Part shown: piece after piece, positions 12,901 to 25,688 of the stretch
Layout: every line of letters starts with the position of its first letter
Numbering within the stretch: the first letter of the stretch is position 1
From: Tretioscincus oriximinensis
Taxonomy: Eukaryota; Chordata; Lepidosauria; Squamata; Gymnophthalmidae
DNA length: 64,000 nucleotides
Direction: 5' to 3'
NCBI GenBank assembly: GCA_022410635.1
Contig: JAJVDF010000017.1
Coordinates: 3,039,501 to 3,103,500 of the forward strand
Translations under genes and position numbers: made by a program
Notes under the pieces: model-generated
The model's input: only the letters and a program-made list of their open reading frames with translations
Database searches by the model: none
Told to the model about the DNA's origin: nothing

Positions 12901-13976
12901 ACCCACTTCTAGTTTCTCCANCCATACCTCATATGGCTTTGCACCACTAGTCCAAACTGTTCAGGTTTCTTAACATAAATGTTTTAAATTTAGAGTTGCA
13001 TTAAAAAATCAGGACAGATAACTGCAATGTTAAAGGTGTGGATAAAGAGGAAATTTTAGCATATGATGCACATGTTATAAATTGCACCTGCAAAGAAATT
13101 CTTTTACGCATCCATTATAACTGAATTGCTATATGCTGTTTTTTTATAGCACCTTTGAATAGAACTGTCCTTCTATTTAATATTCAACAATCATATGTTT
13201 AAGCCTGCTCACAAAAATAAAAAATGCAACATCTATAGGGCCATGGTTATACTTTCACTTTAGATCATTTTCTATTCGTCTTCAAACTTTATATCCCATA
13301 CCTCGATTTCAATTTCTGGACTTTTTGGACTACTATGTACCCATATATTTTTTTCTAAACTTAATTCCAAAGAATGGCTTTCAGTTCAGGAAAAAAATGA
13401 AAAGTGAAATTGAAGTTTGCATTGTTGATTTAGAAAATGAACTGAAATTATCTGAACAGAAGATGTGAGCACAGCTTAAAAGTTACATTCTTATTTGCAT
13501 GTATCCTTATGCAGAAAATTTAACACCCAATAATTAAGCATTGCTTTTAACATATTTGATAAGTAGGGCATGTTAGTAATAAATAAAACATTTATAACAC
13601 CCTTTTAATCAACAGGACAACAAACACATCTGTACCTTACAACTGTAAATTGCTATGATATGGGAACTGTAGCCTCACCTGCAGCCGACTCTAAACCTAC
13701 CCACCTGGAGTACACACACCTCTGCCAATGAAGTATCCACAACATGCCCATGTGCCACCCAGCCACTGCAGCTCGCCTGGCAAAAGCGTCCACTATCTCA
13801 AACCTAGCTTTCGACTATTAATCATAAAAAAAAAACAATCCAACCACCACACAACTATCCAACAATCACAATCCCATACATGTTCTGTATATAATTAGTC
13901 CTCCGATGTGAAAAATATTTGCCTTTTTTCAAATGGCCATATAGTTTCATTTCACCCCCATCCATTTTTCTTACAG
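9996..13976. other. 3' part of ITGA1 intron 1, no recognised features
   Basis: Open frames around 10058-10372 and 10722-11207 have no recognisable protein similarity. No splice-bounded conserved exon, RNA gene or well-formed transposon was found. The stretch ends in the pyrimidine-rich tract and TTACAG acceptor of ITGA1 exon 2. Confidence 0.6.
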
Positions 13977-14097
13977 TTTTCCTACAACTCACTCTTTCTT
14001 TCAATGTTGATGTCAAAGATACTATGACCTTCAGTGGCCCAGTGGAAGATATGTTTGGATATACTGTTCAACAATTTGAAAATGAAGAAGGAAAATG
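13977..14097 (+). CDS. ITGA1: ITGA1 exon 2: signal-peptide end and first propeller blade
   Basis: Acceptor TTACAG at 13971-13976, donor GTAAGC. The exon starts with the last two bases of a codon and ends with two. It encodes the end of the hydrophobic signal (FLQLTL), then SFNVDVKDTMTFSGPVEDMF and GYTVQQFENEEGK. It is the N-terminus of mature integrin alpha-1. Confidence 0.95.
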
Positions 14098-14594
14098 GTA
14101 AGCTTATTTTTCATGGATTATTTCAGTCCGACTACCAGCTAAAAGAAAGAGAGAGAGAAAGGCAAGAACAGAATGTTATAAATGACATATTATTCTCATA
14201 TCTTAATAGAAGCATGTTTGTTTTCCTATTTGATTGTTCACATTGTTCACTGCATCAACATTGCACTAGATAAATGCAGTGATGATCACCAAGCCAGAGA
14301 TGATGTGATAGAGGTANATAGGGCACGACTCCCATGCTCCAATTAATACTGGACAAAAGTGGGAACTAGATGATCATACACATGCTACATCAGTGCTTCA
14401 GTTTTACCTGCTACTGTTGCCAAACATTTAAAAATCTTCATCAACCCACTTGAACAGCAGCTGGCATTCTATCAAAAATAATGAGATATAGAAATAGCTA
14501 TTAAGAACAAGAGATGAAAGGTTATAAATTTGTTTCCAGTGTATAAAAAAGAACAGTAGAATAATTTATTGTGACTTCCCCACTCTATTTTCAG
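14098..14594. other. ITGA1 intron 2
   Basis: Short GT-AG intron with a purine-rich AGAGAG run near 14150. Nothing else recognised. Confidence 0.8.
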
Positions 14595-14707
14595 GGTTCT
14601 TATAGGTTCCCCCTTAGCTGGCCAACCCCAGAATAAAACAGGTGACGTTTACAAATGCCCTGTGGGACAGGGTGCAGGTTTGCCATGTGTGAAACTAAAT
14701 TTGCCAG
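14595..14707 (+). CDS. ITGA1: ITGA1 exon 3: propeller blade 1
   Basis: Acceptor TTTTCAG, donor GTAAGA. Encodes WVLIGSPLAGQPQNKTGDVY then KCPVGQGAGLPCVKLNLP. The CPVGQGAGLPC loop keeps both cysteines of the first known disulfide. One N-glycosylation-type site (NKT) is present. Confidence 0.95.
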
Positions 14708-16363
14708 GTAAGAAACTAAATGGATTGATGGCAATTGAGAAAAGGGTTAAACATAGTTAAAGGTTTGTACTTACTTTGTGTTTTTTCTATGTTCTGTAAA
14801 GCACTCTCTACACTGATAGCGCTATATAAATTAATGAAACCAATGAAGCGCAACATAGCAACAAATAGGGAATGTGGTTGTGGTAGGCTGTTTCTCCTTC
14901 CAGTGGGATTATCATAGTTTTGCTTCTGGGAGTTTTCATATATTCCTAAGGCAAATCAGTGTTAGTTTACTTGGGATGAAGGAAAAAGGAAATGAAGTAA
15001 TGAGGGCCCTGTTTGCATTCATGTGCCATGAGGCAAATTTCACCAGTGGAACTTTGAAGCTCCTCCAAATATCAAAACAACAATGGATTGTATGGGCTGC
15101 ATCATTTGTATTAATGACACTGATCCACATTAGTCCACACCGTATCTGCTCAGAGGAATTTCAAAGTTGCAGTACCAAGTCTTAGATGGCCAGCCTTGGA
15201 GATTTGAGGGGAGGATTGATGGAGGACTGGTAAAACATGCCAATAAAATTCATCCCCCAATATTCTTGAACACAGGAGTTGTGTTGTTTGAAGGCTCCTA
15301 TATTCTGTATTCATCCCCTGCCCACATATAGCCCCCCACACCTGAAGGTCTCAGGGGCCAAGAGCCTCCCTATTACAGTTGTAAAGCTGATAATCAGTTT
15401 TACCAGTAAAGTATATTAAGGGCTGCCTTAATACAAATCAATCTCTATTTTTGTATGAAATGGAGCCTGATTTCTATTAAGACAAGTTCTTAATATAGCG
15501 TATACATTAGTTTTACAACTGCACCAGGAAGGACTTTTGGCCCCTGATCATGCATATGGAAACATACTGAGGGGGCATTATTAGAAAACAGTATTTCAGA
15601 TTTTTTCCTATACAATAAGGAAAGGTACATTGAAAGCAATGGTTCAGAAGTGATATGTATTACCTTGGCTCATCTCATATCTAATGCATAGAAAATGAAC
15701 TTCCAGTGCATATTAGAGGTGGATTAAAGGCAGATTAGAGATGGGATGAGAACATTGGTGTTCCATGCACCTATTTCTATTATGCTTCCACACTACTGTT
15801 TTTGCTGTATCTGCGAAGTCTGCTCTTCTCCCACAACTCCAGAATGCTTGTGGACTGCTCAGTAAATCACCCCAGAATGGTTTGCTCAGTAATTCAGGAG
15901 CAGAATGGAAAGATTGGGAACTGGTGTAACAATTTGGAAGCATGAATTCTCCATTTTCACCAATGGAAAAAGGGCCTAAATGTCAACATGTGGAAGACAT
16001 TTCTGATTTTTCACTAATGTTGCAGTTGGAAAACTCCTTTGCTCTTATTTATAAGAATCCGTGAATGTTTTTGTCTTTTAGTCATAGTACTGCTGTTGTG
16101 AGACATTCTTTGAAGTGCAAGAAAGCTATGTGAAACTCTGCATTAAACCATGTTCCAGACAAAATTGCTGGGAGGAAAGCCAGGCCCTTGACTTGTTCAT
16201 TATGTTACCATCAGAATCAAGATAGAACAGAGAGGAAAATAGAAATACAAAAGGGCCATTTTTTGTATGAAAAGTTTAGAAAAAATGTGGCATTATTTAA
16301 TCATCTATTTAATGTCACATTGTGATATAACTGCATACTTAAAAGTTTTTCATCTATTTATAG
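14708..16363. other. ITGA1 intron 3
   Basis: AT-rich with no recognisable transposon or RNA gene. Small open frames at 14735-15341 and 15713-15943 look like chance. Confidence 0.6.
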
Positions 16364-16452
16364 CTGATATATCAATTCCTGAAGTTACGGAAGTAAAGGA
16401 GAACATGACCCTTGGAACAACTTTAGTGACTAATCCAAAAGGAGGATTTCTG
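16364..16452 (+). CDS. ITGA1: ITGA1 exon 4: propeller blade 2
   Basis: Acceptor TTATAG, donor GTAAGC. Phases 2-in and 0-out join exons 3 and 5. Encodes ADISIPEVTEVKENMTLGTT and LVTNPKGGFL, with a conserved NMT glycosylation site. Confidence 0.95.
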
Positions 16453-18148
16453 GTAAGCATTTCTGAGACATACTGTACAAGTGTGCATTTATTTATACCT
16501 ATATGTATGTCTGTTTTCTGAAAATGAAAATGTTGCTCTTGAAAACAGAGGCTTTATCTGCATGAGGTACACTTGCATGAGTATCCTAAAGCATTTTAGG
16601 TGAAAATGGTTTTTGAAAGCAAACAAAAGTCACATATACTTTGAAGTCACATGTGTCCATTTGTTTAATATGTAGGGTGAAATTCCAGGGCAATCCCAAA
16701 TTTCAGTGCCAGGATAATCCCAGGATTAAGGCTTTATCTAGATGTAGTCACAATGTTTCATTGGATTCTATATGATGTCACACTTCTGTTCATCCATGAA
16801 ATTTATTTGGTGATGTTAGACTAGCCAACAACAACAACCTGACTTTCTGCAGGATGCTGGTTAGAAGATAAAACTGGAAGGCAGAGAAAATCAATCTTAT
16901 TTAGAGGTGTGATACATTTCAGATTGTTAAAGCACAAACTGTAGTTGGAAACCTCAGATTGTCAGCATCTTTTCTGAAATCCCAGATCTTTATTACACTG
17001 AAAAGGGAATGTGAAATTTAAGCAGTATAAGAAGCTCACCTGTTTTCTGAAGAATTCATAGGCAGAGTTGAGACACACATCAGGACAAATGTACATGATA
17101 GTATCACAAAACTATGCATGCTTCCCAACCCATGCCGCATAATGGCAGCTATGCTTCAGAAAGGTGAAAGTTTGTCACNTTGCCTAAATATGACATGTTA
17201 CCTTGTGAATTAAGTAAAGGTACTGAAGACACCCTGAGGCTGTAAGGTAAAAAACCTGACAGTCCAGGCCTATAGCTTGGTTTCACCCACAGTTCTTAGA
17301 AATTTAAAAACACAAATACACATGCAAATGTTCTGCAGTATTTATGTTTCAGCTAGTGGGACATTAGATATTTGGATAAAATGCATTTCATTACCCTAAC
17401 TGTTGGCTGCAGGTATATCTGTTGCCTCTGTAGGCAGTATTTTAGAATGTTTTAAAATACAGCGTAGAAAAAACATGTAAACATTCAAACATTGTTTTCT
17501 CTTATAACCACTATGAAATCCTCAGATTTCAGGCAGGTTAGAAATATAAATAAATATTTTACCACACACAATTTGTCATTCCCCCACAAAAACAAAATCT
17601 TCTAGAACTGACAGAGCAAAATATTATGGACATAAAATTGTATTTTTTGCAAACTCTGCTACCAGTCCTGTTGAAATTATGCACCAAATTTATTTATTAA
17701 TTATTTTATTACATGATCTTTTATGCCACCTTTAATCCAGCAAATTCACAAATCAGCTTATCTAATTTTAGGTCTTGCACAGGCTCAATAATCCATTTTA
17801 AAGAGTTCAGCAATTCCACATTGTCAATACAGGAATAGTTCTAATCAAAATTAGATATGCTACAACAATTCCCTAAAATGGATTACCAAGTACAGTACAT
17901 TAATGTGCTTTTTATGTATTATAATGTTGCTAAAATGCATTAGCAAAAGCACATTTGCAGATAGTAAAGTGTCTCTGAAGCTGCCTTCTAAGTAGCTTTC
18001 ATTTGATATCTTTGAAGGTGAGGTTGCAAGCTTGCAATTTTGAAGACAGCTTCAAAGACAGATGTGGAGCTGTCCTAAAAACAGTGCTGAAGAGAGCCAG
18101 ATGTGGTGTTGATTTAAAAAAAAAATAGGCGTGTTAGTTAGTGTTCAG
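16453..18148. other. ITGA1 intron 4, first part
   Basis: No recognised element, apart from a possible old LINE-tail fragment near 17690-17760 (TTATGCCACCTTTAATCC). Confidence 0.5.
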
Positions 18149-18325
18149 AAAATCTAGCAAGGGGATTGTATACTAGAGACTTAACAAGAAGAAGATAGGT
18201 GGCCTGAGCTTTCATAGACAAATCTGAATCCAAAGAATTAGGCTTGCCCGTGAGAGCACATGCTGCCTACCTTTTCTTTGTTAGTCTCTAACGTGCTACA
18301 GTAGCTCCCTTGCTAGATTTTTCCA
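18149..18325. mobile_element. Diverged palindromic (fold-back) element
   Basis: The left arm (AATCTAGCAAGGGG, then AGAGACTTAACAAG and GGCCTGAGCTTTCATAGA) is an imperfect reverse complement of the right arm, which ends TTGTTAGTCTCTAACGTGC then CTCCCTTGCTAGATTTTT. Its layout is that of the better-preserved fold-back copies at 23.0, 36.7 and 54.4 kb. CCAGATGTGGTGTTGAT before it and a similar CCAGATGTAGTGTG stretch after it may be a decayed target duplication. Confidence 0.6.
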
Positions 18326-18753
18326 GATGTAGTGTGTGGTTGATAATGACATCATGCATAACAAGGGTTTGTCATTTGCATGCTAGCATACATTATTCAA
18401 CTTCTAATGTAGATCTTGCTTAGTGCAAATGTCTGGGGCTGCAGCTACTCACAACAAGCTAACCTACGTTAACTAACGTCTTTTTTAAGATGTGTATATA
18501 AAACTCGACCTTAGCAAATCACTGTCCTTTTTTTACAATCCAAAAAAGAGGGACAGGATACACGAGGAAAAATGTTTGGGTGGGAGAAGGGAAATTTAAC
18601 AGCAAGACATATTAAGAGAGTCTATGCTGCTGTCATTTTTCCTTGCTGTATCCTTGTAGTGATAAAGCTGTAGAAAAACAAATGTAAAGCATGTATCTTA
18701 AACACATTAAACACATGTAAGATGGATTGTAACCTTTTTCTTCCTTATTATAG

Positions 18754-18868
18754 GCATGTGGGCCTCTTTATGCTTACAAATGTGGGGGTTTGTATTATAC
18801 AACTGGCATATGCTCCAATATTAGCTCGTCTTTTGAAGTTGTAAACTCTGTTGCCCCATCTGCGCAAG
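18754..18868 (+). CDS. ITGA1: ITGA1 exon 5: blade 2, segment before the I domain
   Basis: Acceptor TATAG, donor GTATGT, phase 0 to 1. Encodes ACGPLYAYKCGGLYYTTGIC then SNISSSFEVVNSVAPSAQ. The three cysteines expected here are all present. Confidence 0.95.
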
Positions 18869-19510
18869 GTATGTATATAAGAAAATTGTTTTTGTATGAG
18901 TAGAAATGACTGAGTACTAATGGAGGAAGAGAAAAAATGTACACAGAGAGCCGCACTAAAAGAGAAAAGCTACTGACATTACCAAGTTAAGTAAATGTTA
19001 TCATTGCCCATATATTATCTAACTGCTTGCTGCTTGCTAAGCTCATTTTTGCATAAACACAGTTTGGGATACTATGTCATGCACTAAGATCAAGCTAAAA
19101 ATAAGATCTCCTTACAATCACAGCACAGGCATAGCTTCTGCCAACTCAGAAGATGAACAGTCTAAAAAACCCTCATAAACTTATTCTGTCACTTAGCTCA
19201 ATAAGCTGAGATTTAAAAATGCTGTGAAGCAGTTCTGAAACAGTTCCAAGTATCATTTTTTTTAGTTTATGTTGAGCAACTGTTGGATACAGATTTCATC
19301 TACAGTATACCCATTGATGACTGGTGCTTTGGTTCTGGAGGGAGATAGTGCTAACAGGAGGCAGTGGAAAGTGAAACACTAGAAGCTGTAATTCTGCAGT
19401 TGTTTGCATGTGAATCAGTCCCATCAAGTACAGCAGAAATTCATACTGAACAAAATAGATAAGGTTACATACCTAATGGCTGAGTTCCCATTGGGAAAAT
19501 TAAAAGGTTG

Positions 19511-19553
19511 AGAGAAAAGTGAAGTGAATCATAATTCACTTCATTTTTCTCTA
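19511..19553. repeat. Short hairpin
   Basis: AGAGAAAAGTGAAGTGAAT is followed almost at once by its reverse complement with one mismatch, leaving only a few bases of loop. No protein or RNA gene is associated. Confidence 0.7.
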
Positions 19554-19639
19554 GCACAGGGGAAAAATATTCAACTTCTTTTTCCCCTGTCATTTCAACC
19601 AGCCCCTTTAAAGTTACTGTGCCACAAATTTAATGAACC

Positions 19640-19925
19640 ACACTGGCTGCCCAGACCAAGCTAGCAGCCTGGATCGTTTTAAGATGGGATTAGACACATT
19701 CATAGATGCCAAGGGTATAAGTAGCTACAAGGCTGGATCTCTTGATTCTGCCTCCGGGATGGAGCAACAGGCAGTATTCTTGAGGTATGATTTGCAAGGA
19801 GTTGAGAGCAGGTGAGGATTTTGCCTTCTTCTGCTCCAGACTGCCCAGGTGCAATTGGTGGGTCACTGTGTGAGGCAGAATGCTGGCGCCATTCAGCAGG
19901 GCTCCTCTTATGTTATTATGTACCA
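19640..19925 (+). mobile_element. CR1 LINE 3' UTR fragment, + strand
   Basis: The stretch CTGGATCGTTTTAAGATGGG, then ACACATTCATAGATGCCAAGG, then GGATGGAGCAACAGGCAGTA and the CTCCAGACTGCCCAGGTGCA block are collinear with the other CR1 3' ends in this window (27.4, 55.4 and 59.6 kb). Non-coding remnant. Confidence 0.75.
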
Positions 19926-20944
19926 GAAGCATAAAGAGATACCAAGGTTTCCAAAAGCACAAATGCTTTTAAAGGAATACTAATGAGAATAAGCATGCTT
20001 AGAAGCTGTAGAATTTTGACCAACTTTTGATGAAAAAAATGTACTGAGGGGCTGAATGGAATTTCATGATTAATTTTCTAATATGACTTATTACACTCCT
20101 CCCAAATGACTCATCAAGACCTCAGGGTACATTGATCTCTACATGTATTNATGCCTTTGACAAACTCTCCTGGTGCCCACAAATCTTTTTAGTTACTTTG
20201 GTTGTCTTCATACACAAATCTTCACATATGACTTCATAGCCCACTCTTTCATACTTCAGCCACGGTTGTTACTTTTTTTTCTCCTTGGGGACATGGCTAG
20301 GGTGGAATAAGCCTCTGCTTCCCACCCAAAAAAAGTGGGAGAGTTCCGCTACACTGAGATGAAAAATACATGTAGGGAGAAATAGTAATTAATAATATTG
20401 GAAATGAGACAAAAAAGTTAAGAATAAATACGATTTTCTCGATGTAACAGGCCAATAAAAATGAAAAGGTCATAAATCCCTATCCTTTGGGGGCAAGGGG
20501 TATGGAGGGTATCTAAGTCTTTAACTATGTACATGTCCCCTTGACAAGTACACAGTGCAGCAAAGCTTACATGTGGAAATTAGGAAGGAATATCTGTTAA
20601 CTTGGAAGAACTTTGGTCATGGCACATTCCCTTTAACAGAGTACGACAATGGCCACTTCTGTGCCACTTAGATAAACCTCTGGTTTGCAGGCTGCTTGCA
20701 AGCTGCTCCAGTTAACTATCATTGCCAGTCAATAATTTTGTAACAGCAAGAAATAGTGGGAAGAGAACAAGTTGTATGGGGTGGGTGTCAGCAAGCTTTT
20801 ATTTATTGTAAAATACAACTCTGGCTAAATACACAATTTTTCTACAGATATAAGTCTGGTGAAAGTGTTTTTTAATAGATGGTATTGAATAACCATATAT
20901 GATTTAGAATACTGGGCTGTTTCCTTTATTTATATATTTTAACA

Positions 20945-21420
20945 GATTCACTGTTAAGGGGCCACTTCAAGGTCCTTGCAGTTGATCCTTCATATGGTTA
21001 TTTATCATCAAATGGGTTTGGCTTAGGCTGGCCCGAACTTTTTTTAGAAAGCGAAAGTAGAATTGTGCCAAAGCAGTTTGAGTTGAACCAGGTGATTTGG
21101 CAAGTTTTAATTGTCACTAAACTACTTCTATGTTTGGAGGAAGTTAGCTAAACCCATAATCTCCTCATTTTATCTAAACTGAAATGCTTTTTATAAGGAT
21201 TTATTAAAAAAATGTTTTTAAATGTAGAACCAAGGTTAAACCAGTTTGGGGCTTGTATGGAACCGCCATGTGCCAGCTTTGATTCAAATTGTACCATTTG
21301 GATTATGCCCTTTTAAGGGATTTTTAAAAAAAGTTTAGAACCAGACCAAACCAAGTCAAGGATTAAACTGAACTAGTTTAAACCAACTCAAATTCAGCAC
21401 AAACTGCATATGGTTTGGTG
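20945..21420. repeat. AT-rich palindromic repeat
   Basis: GGTTTGGCTTAGGCTGGCCC followed by a T run on the left is imperfectly mirrored by AGAACCAGACCAAACCAAG on the right. Other AACCAG/CTGGTT words recur between them. Probably an old miniature DNA element; the ends are uncertain. Confidence 0.45.
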
Positions 21421-22382
21421 TGATGCGATTGAATAACTATATTTAAGTTTGTGTAAACCTTGTGAAAATGGTATTTCAGCATCCTGAATAAAAAAAAATC
21501 TCCATTTAGTGCCACAAATGTCTCAACATCCTCTTCATTTGATCTATCTACTTGGCTTAGGCAGCCCTTAAAACAAAGGATCCCTNCCAACAGTGAAAGT
21601 TTCTCTGATAGCTTTTCAGAATACAGGACTTTAATCTGCAAAAGAAGAATAGGAGTCATAGTTTTAAGATGGATCTGACTGTTAAATACGTGTCTTCCAT
21701 ACAAAGTGGCAAAAGTCTCATGGAATAAATTTGTAATTGGTTTCAGCAAAAGCTGTTATCTGGGCTGTTTTAGGAAACAACTACAACATTGTTCATCCTC
21801 CTGACATTTCACTCTCAACAGCCCCTCTGAATTCAATCCTTTGTAGGGTGTGAGTCTAGTTCTACTGTATATTTATCCAGAAGTTGTATTCGACTTCTGT
21901 TGCTATTCCCAGCAAACTAAAGACAAGGAATACTGGCTAACTTGCTGTAGTTGTGAACTTTAAAAAATCTGTTTCTATTTTGCTCTGTAAATTAAGTTTG
22001 GCTATGAGTTTAATGCTTTGAGGAAACCTTACTGGTATGATTGCTGATAAAGGATAGTTTCACAACATTCTTTTTCCCAGAGATTGTGCTTTGGGAACAT
22101 ATGGTTTTGCCTTCTACTCATTGTCTGAGAAAAATTATAACACATTTTTCTTTAATGTGACTGAGTCATACTTGGAGGAACTTGGATACTTTTGTTTGTT
22201 TTAGAAAACTGAAACATTTTAGAGCTAAGTCAGTTGCTGTGGATTTTTTCCTGCAATTATCTGATCCATTTTCCAATAATTTACTAATCTTGTATCTGCC
22301 ACAATTTTTAGAATATTTACGAGTGACATTCGTGGCGATATCTGTGGACCTCTGCCTTTTTCTGAACAGCACAATTTTGGTT

Positions 22383-22645
22383 ACGAAGAAGAAGAAGAAC
22401 TGGGTTTTAATATTCTGCTTTTCTCAGGCTTGGGACTCACTGACTTACAAGCTATTTTTACCCAAAGGCATACATACATTCTGTCTTCCCCATCACATTG
22501 AGATGATGGTCCTTGTTCATCTACTTGTGATTGTTCACTTTTGAACAGCTAGATTGGCTGAAGCTAAGGCCAGCCGTATGGGCCTCAAACAACTAACCCC
22601 TTTGTTGAAAGGCCAGTTTTTAATCTCTGCACCACTGTGCCACTT
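22383..22645 (-). mobile_element. tRNA-derived SINE, reverse strand, old
   Basis: On the minus strand it begins GTGGCACAGTGGTGCAGAGAT (tRNA-like head) and ends with a tail corresponding to TATTCTGCTTTTCTCAGGC on the + strand. The same family occurs at 28296, 33125 and 45000. Confidence 0.6.
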
Positions 22646-23007
22646 CTATTNGAAACAAGTGTTTCCAATACCAACAGACAGGCTTCCCTCCCTAAGGTTG
22701 CTGAGATAAACTTGTTTTGGAAGGATAGACGTCAGGTGGCTTTTGTGTGGCTGGGATCAGCTAGACTGGTTGACTGTCCACTACAGGGATGGAAATTCAT
22801 CATATTTGAATCAGCAACATATGTATGTTCATAAAAAGTGTATTATTTAAAAAGGCTCAACATAGCTCATTTTGATTTGATCTTAAATTTTGGTATACTG
22901 GATACAGTCCAACATGGTTGGGATGACCTAGACCTGTGAACAATCTATTAATGAAAATAAATTTCTGGATAGAGTACTTTATGTGTATAGCTGTCATTTT
23001 GCATTCA

Positions 23008-23195
23008 GCAAAGGAACTAGAAGCACTTTGAGACTAACTTGAGAAAAGTGGGTGGCATAAGCTTTCATAGATGCATCTGAAGAACTAGACGTGTCTACGA
23101 AAGCTTATGCCACCCACTTTTCTCAAGTTAGTCTCAAAGTACTACTAGCTCCTTTGCTGGACTTTCTACTAGACTAACATGGCTATTTCCCTGAA
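23008..23195 (+). mobile_element. Palindromic fold-back retroposon-like element with 12-bp target duplication
   Basis: The left arm runs GCACTTTGAGACTAACTTG, GAAAAGTGGGTGGCATAAGC, and its reverse complement follows after a loop near 23072-23096. The right side carries an extra constant tail (TGGACTTTCTACTAGACTAA, then GGCTATTTCCCTGAA). ATTTTGCATTCA is repeated exactly at 22996-23007 and 23196-23207. No coding frame. The asymmetry argues against a simple inverted-repeat DNA transposon. Confidence 0.85.
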
Positions 23196-24289
23196 ATTTT
23201 GCATTCATTTAGATTTGGTAGAACTCAAAGTTCAAGGTAGGACACCCCCCCCCCTCCCGCCCCCCAACAAACCCACTCTGCAAGTCTAAAATGTATTTTT
23301 TTTTGCAATTTCTATTACTTTGTTCTACAGGATTGCAGAATGTTTTCATATTATCAATAGTGTTTGCGCTGTAGACAATTATAGGAAATAACACATTAGT
23401 AGGTCACTGCCGGAATTGCTAGATAACAGACAAGCAGTTAGTTCAGTATATCTGTGCCAAGAAGTCCAGGACTGGCCACCTGAAAGCAGCAGCAACATAT
23501 GCTACTTCTGGATACTTGAAGTAACAGTTCTGGCTGACGACCATGGAAGCTGGGATTTTTTTTTCAGTTTCACTCTCTAATGACTCCTCCCATTCTTGCT
23601 CATGTTCTGGTAGCAATGTTTTGGTATTTATGAAATACATTTCTTAATAATTATGCAGTATCCCAAAGTAAATGCTTGCTTTACATAGATCCTATATTCT
23701 GCTATTTTTTCCTCTTAATTTAAGTAAATTTTCATTTCATTATTTTTTAAAACTTTTATTCACTTTAGCCATTTTGTCTACATATGAAGTTGTTACAAAC
23801 TGATTTGCAACTAAAAACTCACAGAAACAGTCCCATCAAAGAGTGCAAACATTAAACTGGGACACTCCGTGTATTTCTACCCCCACAACATTCATATCCT
23901 CCCATCCGTGTTCCAAGTTTTAGGACTCATATATATGTACCAAACCGAGTAAATGGCAAATAGATTCATTAATTTGGTTACTTAACCACTATTTTTCTCC
24001 TAATCTATTAAATATAATTATGGAAAAGTCCATTTTACATTCAAGGGAAAGAGTGGGAAGAAAAAGATACAAAAAGGAACAAGGTTTTCCTAGTTTTCCT
24101 AGTTCCGTTCTGATACAGAAGAAGTCTAATCGGTTTTGAGCTGCATTATGCATATATGTGTAGACAGATACTTACTTTGTTTAATATGTGTGCAGTACTT
24201 ATATTTGCATATATGGAATCCAGTACTCAGTTCATATAATGTATACAACATGTGAATGGTTTATATTGGCATGGATGTCAGCAAAGTGG

Positions 24290-24590
24290 ATTATGATATC
24301 ATATGGTTTGGGAATATGAAATGCTACGGGAATATTGGGAAAAGGTTCAAGAAGAAGTAAACAACATATTAAATATACAAATTATTGTAACAGACAGAAT
24401 GACAGTAATGCATGCAGACCTAAATAACCTCCATTCAGTGATGTATATATATGGAAATAATAAGTTACCCCTGGAAAGAGGAGGGAAGGAAGGGGAGAAT
24501 TTTTTTNAAAAAAATGTCAAGATGTTGTACCATGTAATGTGTTGAAAAACTGAAAGGGAACAAATAAAGTTTTCTTGACACACACACACC
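24290..24590 (+). mobile_element. L1-type LINE 3' end fragment
   Basis: Translation of 24303-24545 gives YWEKVQEEVNNILNIQI then VTDRMTVMHADLNNL. This is similar in kind and order to the reverse-strand L1 relic at 4634-4948 (FWRKIEKEINKI, LTDKMVIL, ADLENYN). An AATAAA and an A-rich junction follow near 24560. Confidence 0.65.
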
Positions 24591-25560
24591 CCACACATAC
24601 AAATATGTATACAATATGCATACACTGACATTGTACATTTTATTCAAACACTTGATTATTCCAGACATATTTTATAATAGAGGAACTGCCCTTTGCTTGT
24701 GTTTTTGCAACAGACTTTTTAGCCTCTTCTAGCCTCCTTCCTTGGCAATCTCCCTCTGCTGTAGAGCAGATGTTCTCTCGGCATAGGACCCCCTTTGCTG
24801 CTGCTCTACTCTCTCCCTTCTCTATCACAGCCAATTCCTGGTGGCGGTGACAAAGCATTAGTATGGCAGTATGGTTGGTCTGGGCTGCCCTCCCAATGGT
24901 TCCAGCAGAACACCAGTATGGTGGCTCATTTGTTCTGGGCAAGCTTCGGATAATGGCCAAGCTTCTGTGTTCCTGGTAGACACAGCGGGTTTTGAGTCAT
25001 TGTAGCTCACTCAGCTCACCAGAACCACCACACTGGCATTCACCAGAACCCTTGAGAATACAGCAGCCTGGGAATCAACTGCAGCTTGGCTCAACCCAGC
25101 ATTGTGTGCTTTATGATGCCCCTCACTCTGAGTCAGTGATGAACACTGTCTCTTACTTTAAGCCAATCCCACTGACTGAGAGTGTCATTGTTTGCAATTG
25201 GCTAGAAGTGAGCTGGTCAGCATGCTTTTATTCTATATATAATTGCATTTTAATCATGTTTCTGAAATTATACTAGTCATGAATATAAATACATTTATTA
25301 ATAAAGCTACTCAAAAGGTTTCATCTGCATTTCTATATGTTAGTTTAAAAACATACATTTGATATAGTTGAGAATTTAGATGAATGAAAGGTCAATCCTA
25401 TTTTGATATTTTACAGAAAAAAATCTCTAATCTATCTAGACTATTGAGCAAGCCTCGGACTTGCTACTGTTGCATGTTATTGATCATGAATAAATACACT
25501 GCATTATTATTTTTCTGATTTATTGCTTGTGTCCTTATGGCTCCACAATTCATATTACAG

Positions 25561-25688
25561 AATGCAAGACCAAATTAGATATTGTCATTGTTCTTGATGG
25601 TTCCAATAGCATATATCCATGGGAAAGTGTCACAGAGTTTTTGAACAAATTGTTGAAAAATATGGACATAGGACCCGAACAGACACAG
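25561..25688 (+). CDS. ITGA1: ITGA1 exon 6: start of the I domain (MIDAS DxSxS)
   Basis: Acceptor TTACAG, donor GTATAG, phase 1 to 0. Encodes [20 protein letters not shown] then [18 protein letters not shown] and PEQTQ. DGSNS is the metal-binding DxSxS motif that coordinates the divalent cation contacting collagen. Confidence 0.97.

Larger units (their letters stand above)
18869..25560. other. ITGA1 intron 5 (6.7 kb)
   Basis: Holds a hairpin (19511-19553), a CR1 fragment, a palindromic AT-rich repeat (about 20945-21420), a reverse SINE, a fold-back element (23008-23195) and an L1 3' end. The 24640-25140 segment is richer in G+C than its surroundings and unclassified. No exon seen. Confidence 0.6.

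Noticed and set aside
20945..21085. AG-bounded open stretch reading DSLLRGHFKVLAVDPSYGYL and onward, followed by GTGATT
   Set aside because: It looks like an exon, but ITGA1 exons 5 and 6 already join in frame with conserved sequence. The words also belong to an AT-rich palindromic repeat mirrored at 21300-21420.
23240..23270. C-rich run as a possible regulatory G-quadruplex
   Set aside because: A single interrupted poly-C tract without the four spaced runs needed.
24640..25276. GC-richer block with frames on both strands, possibly a separate gene
   Set aside because: Frames lack similarity to known proteins and no splice-consistent conserved segment is visible. Left unclassified.
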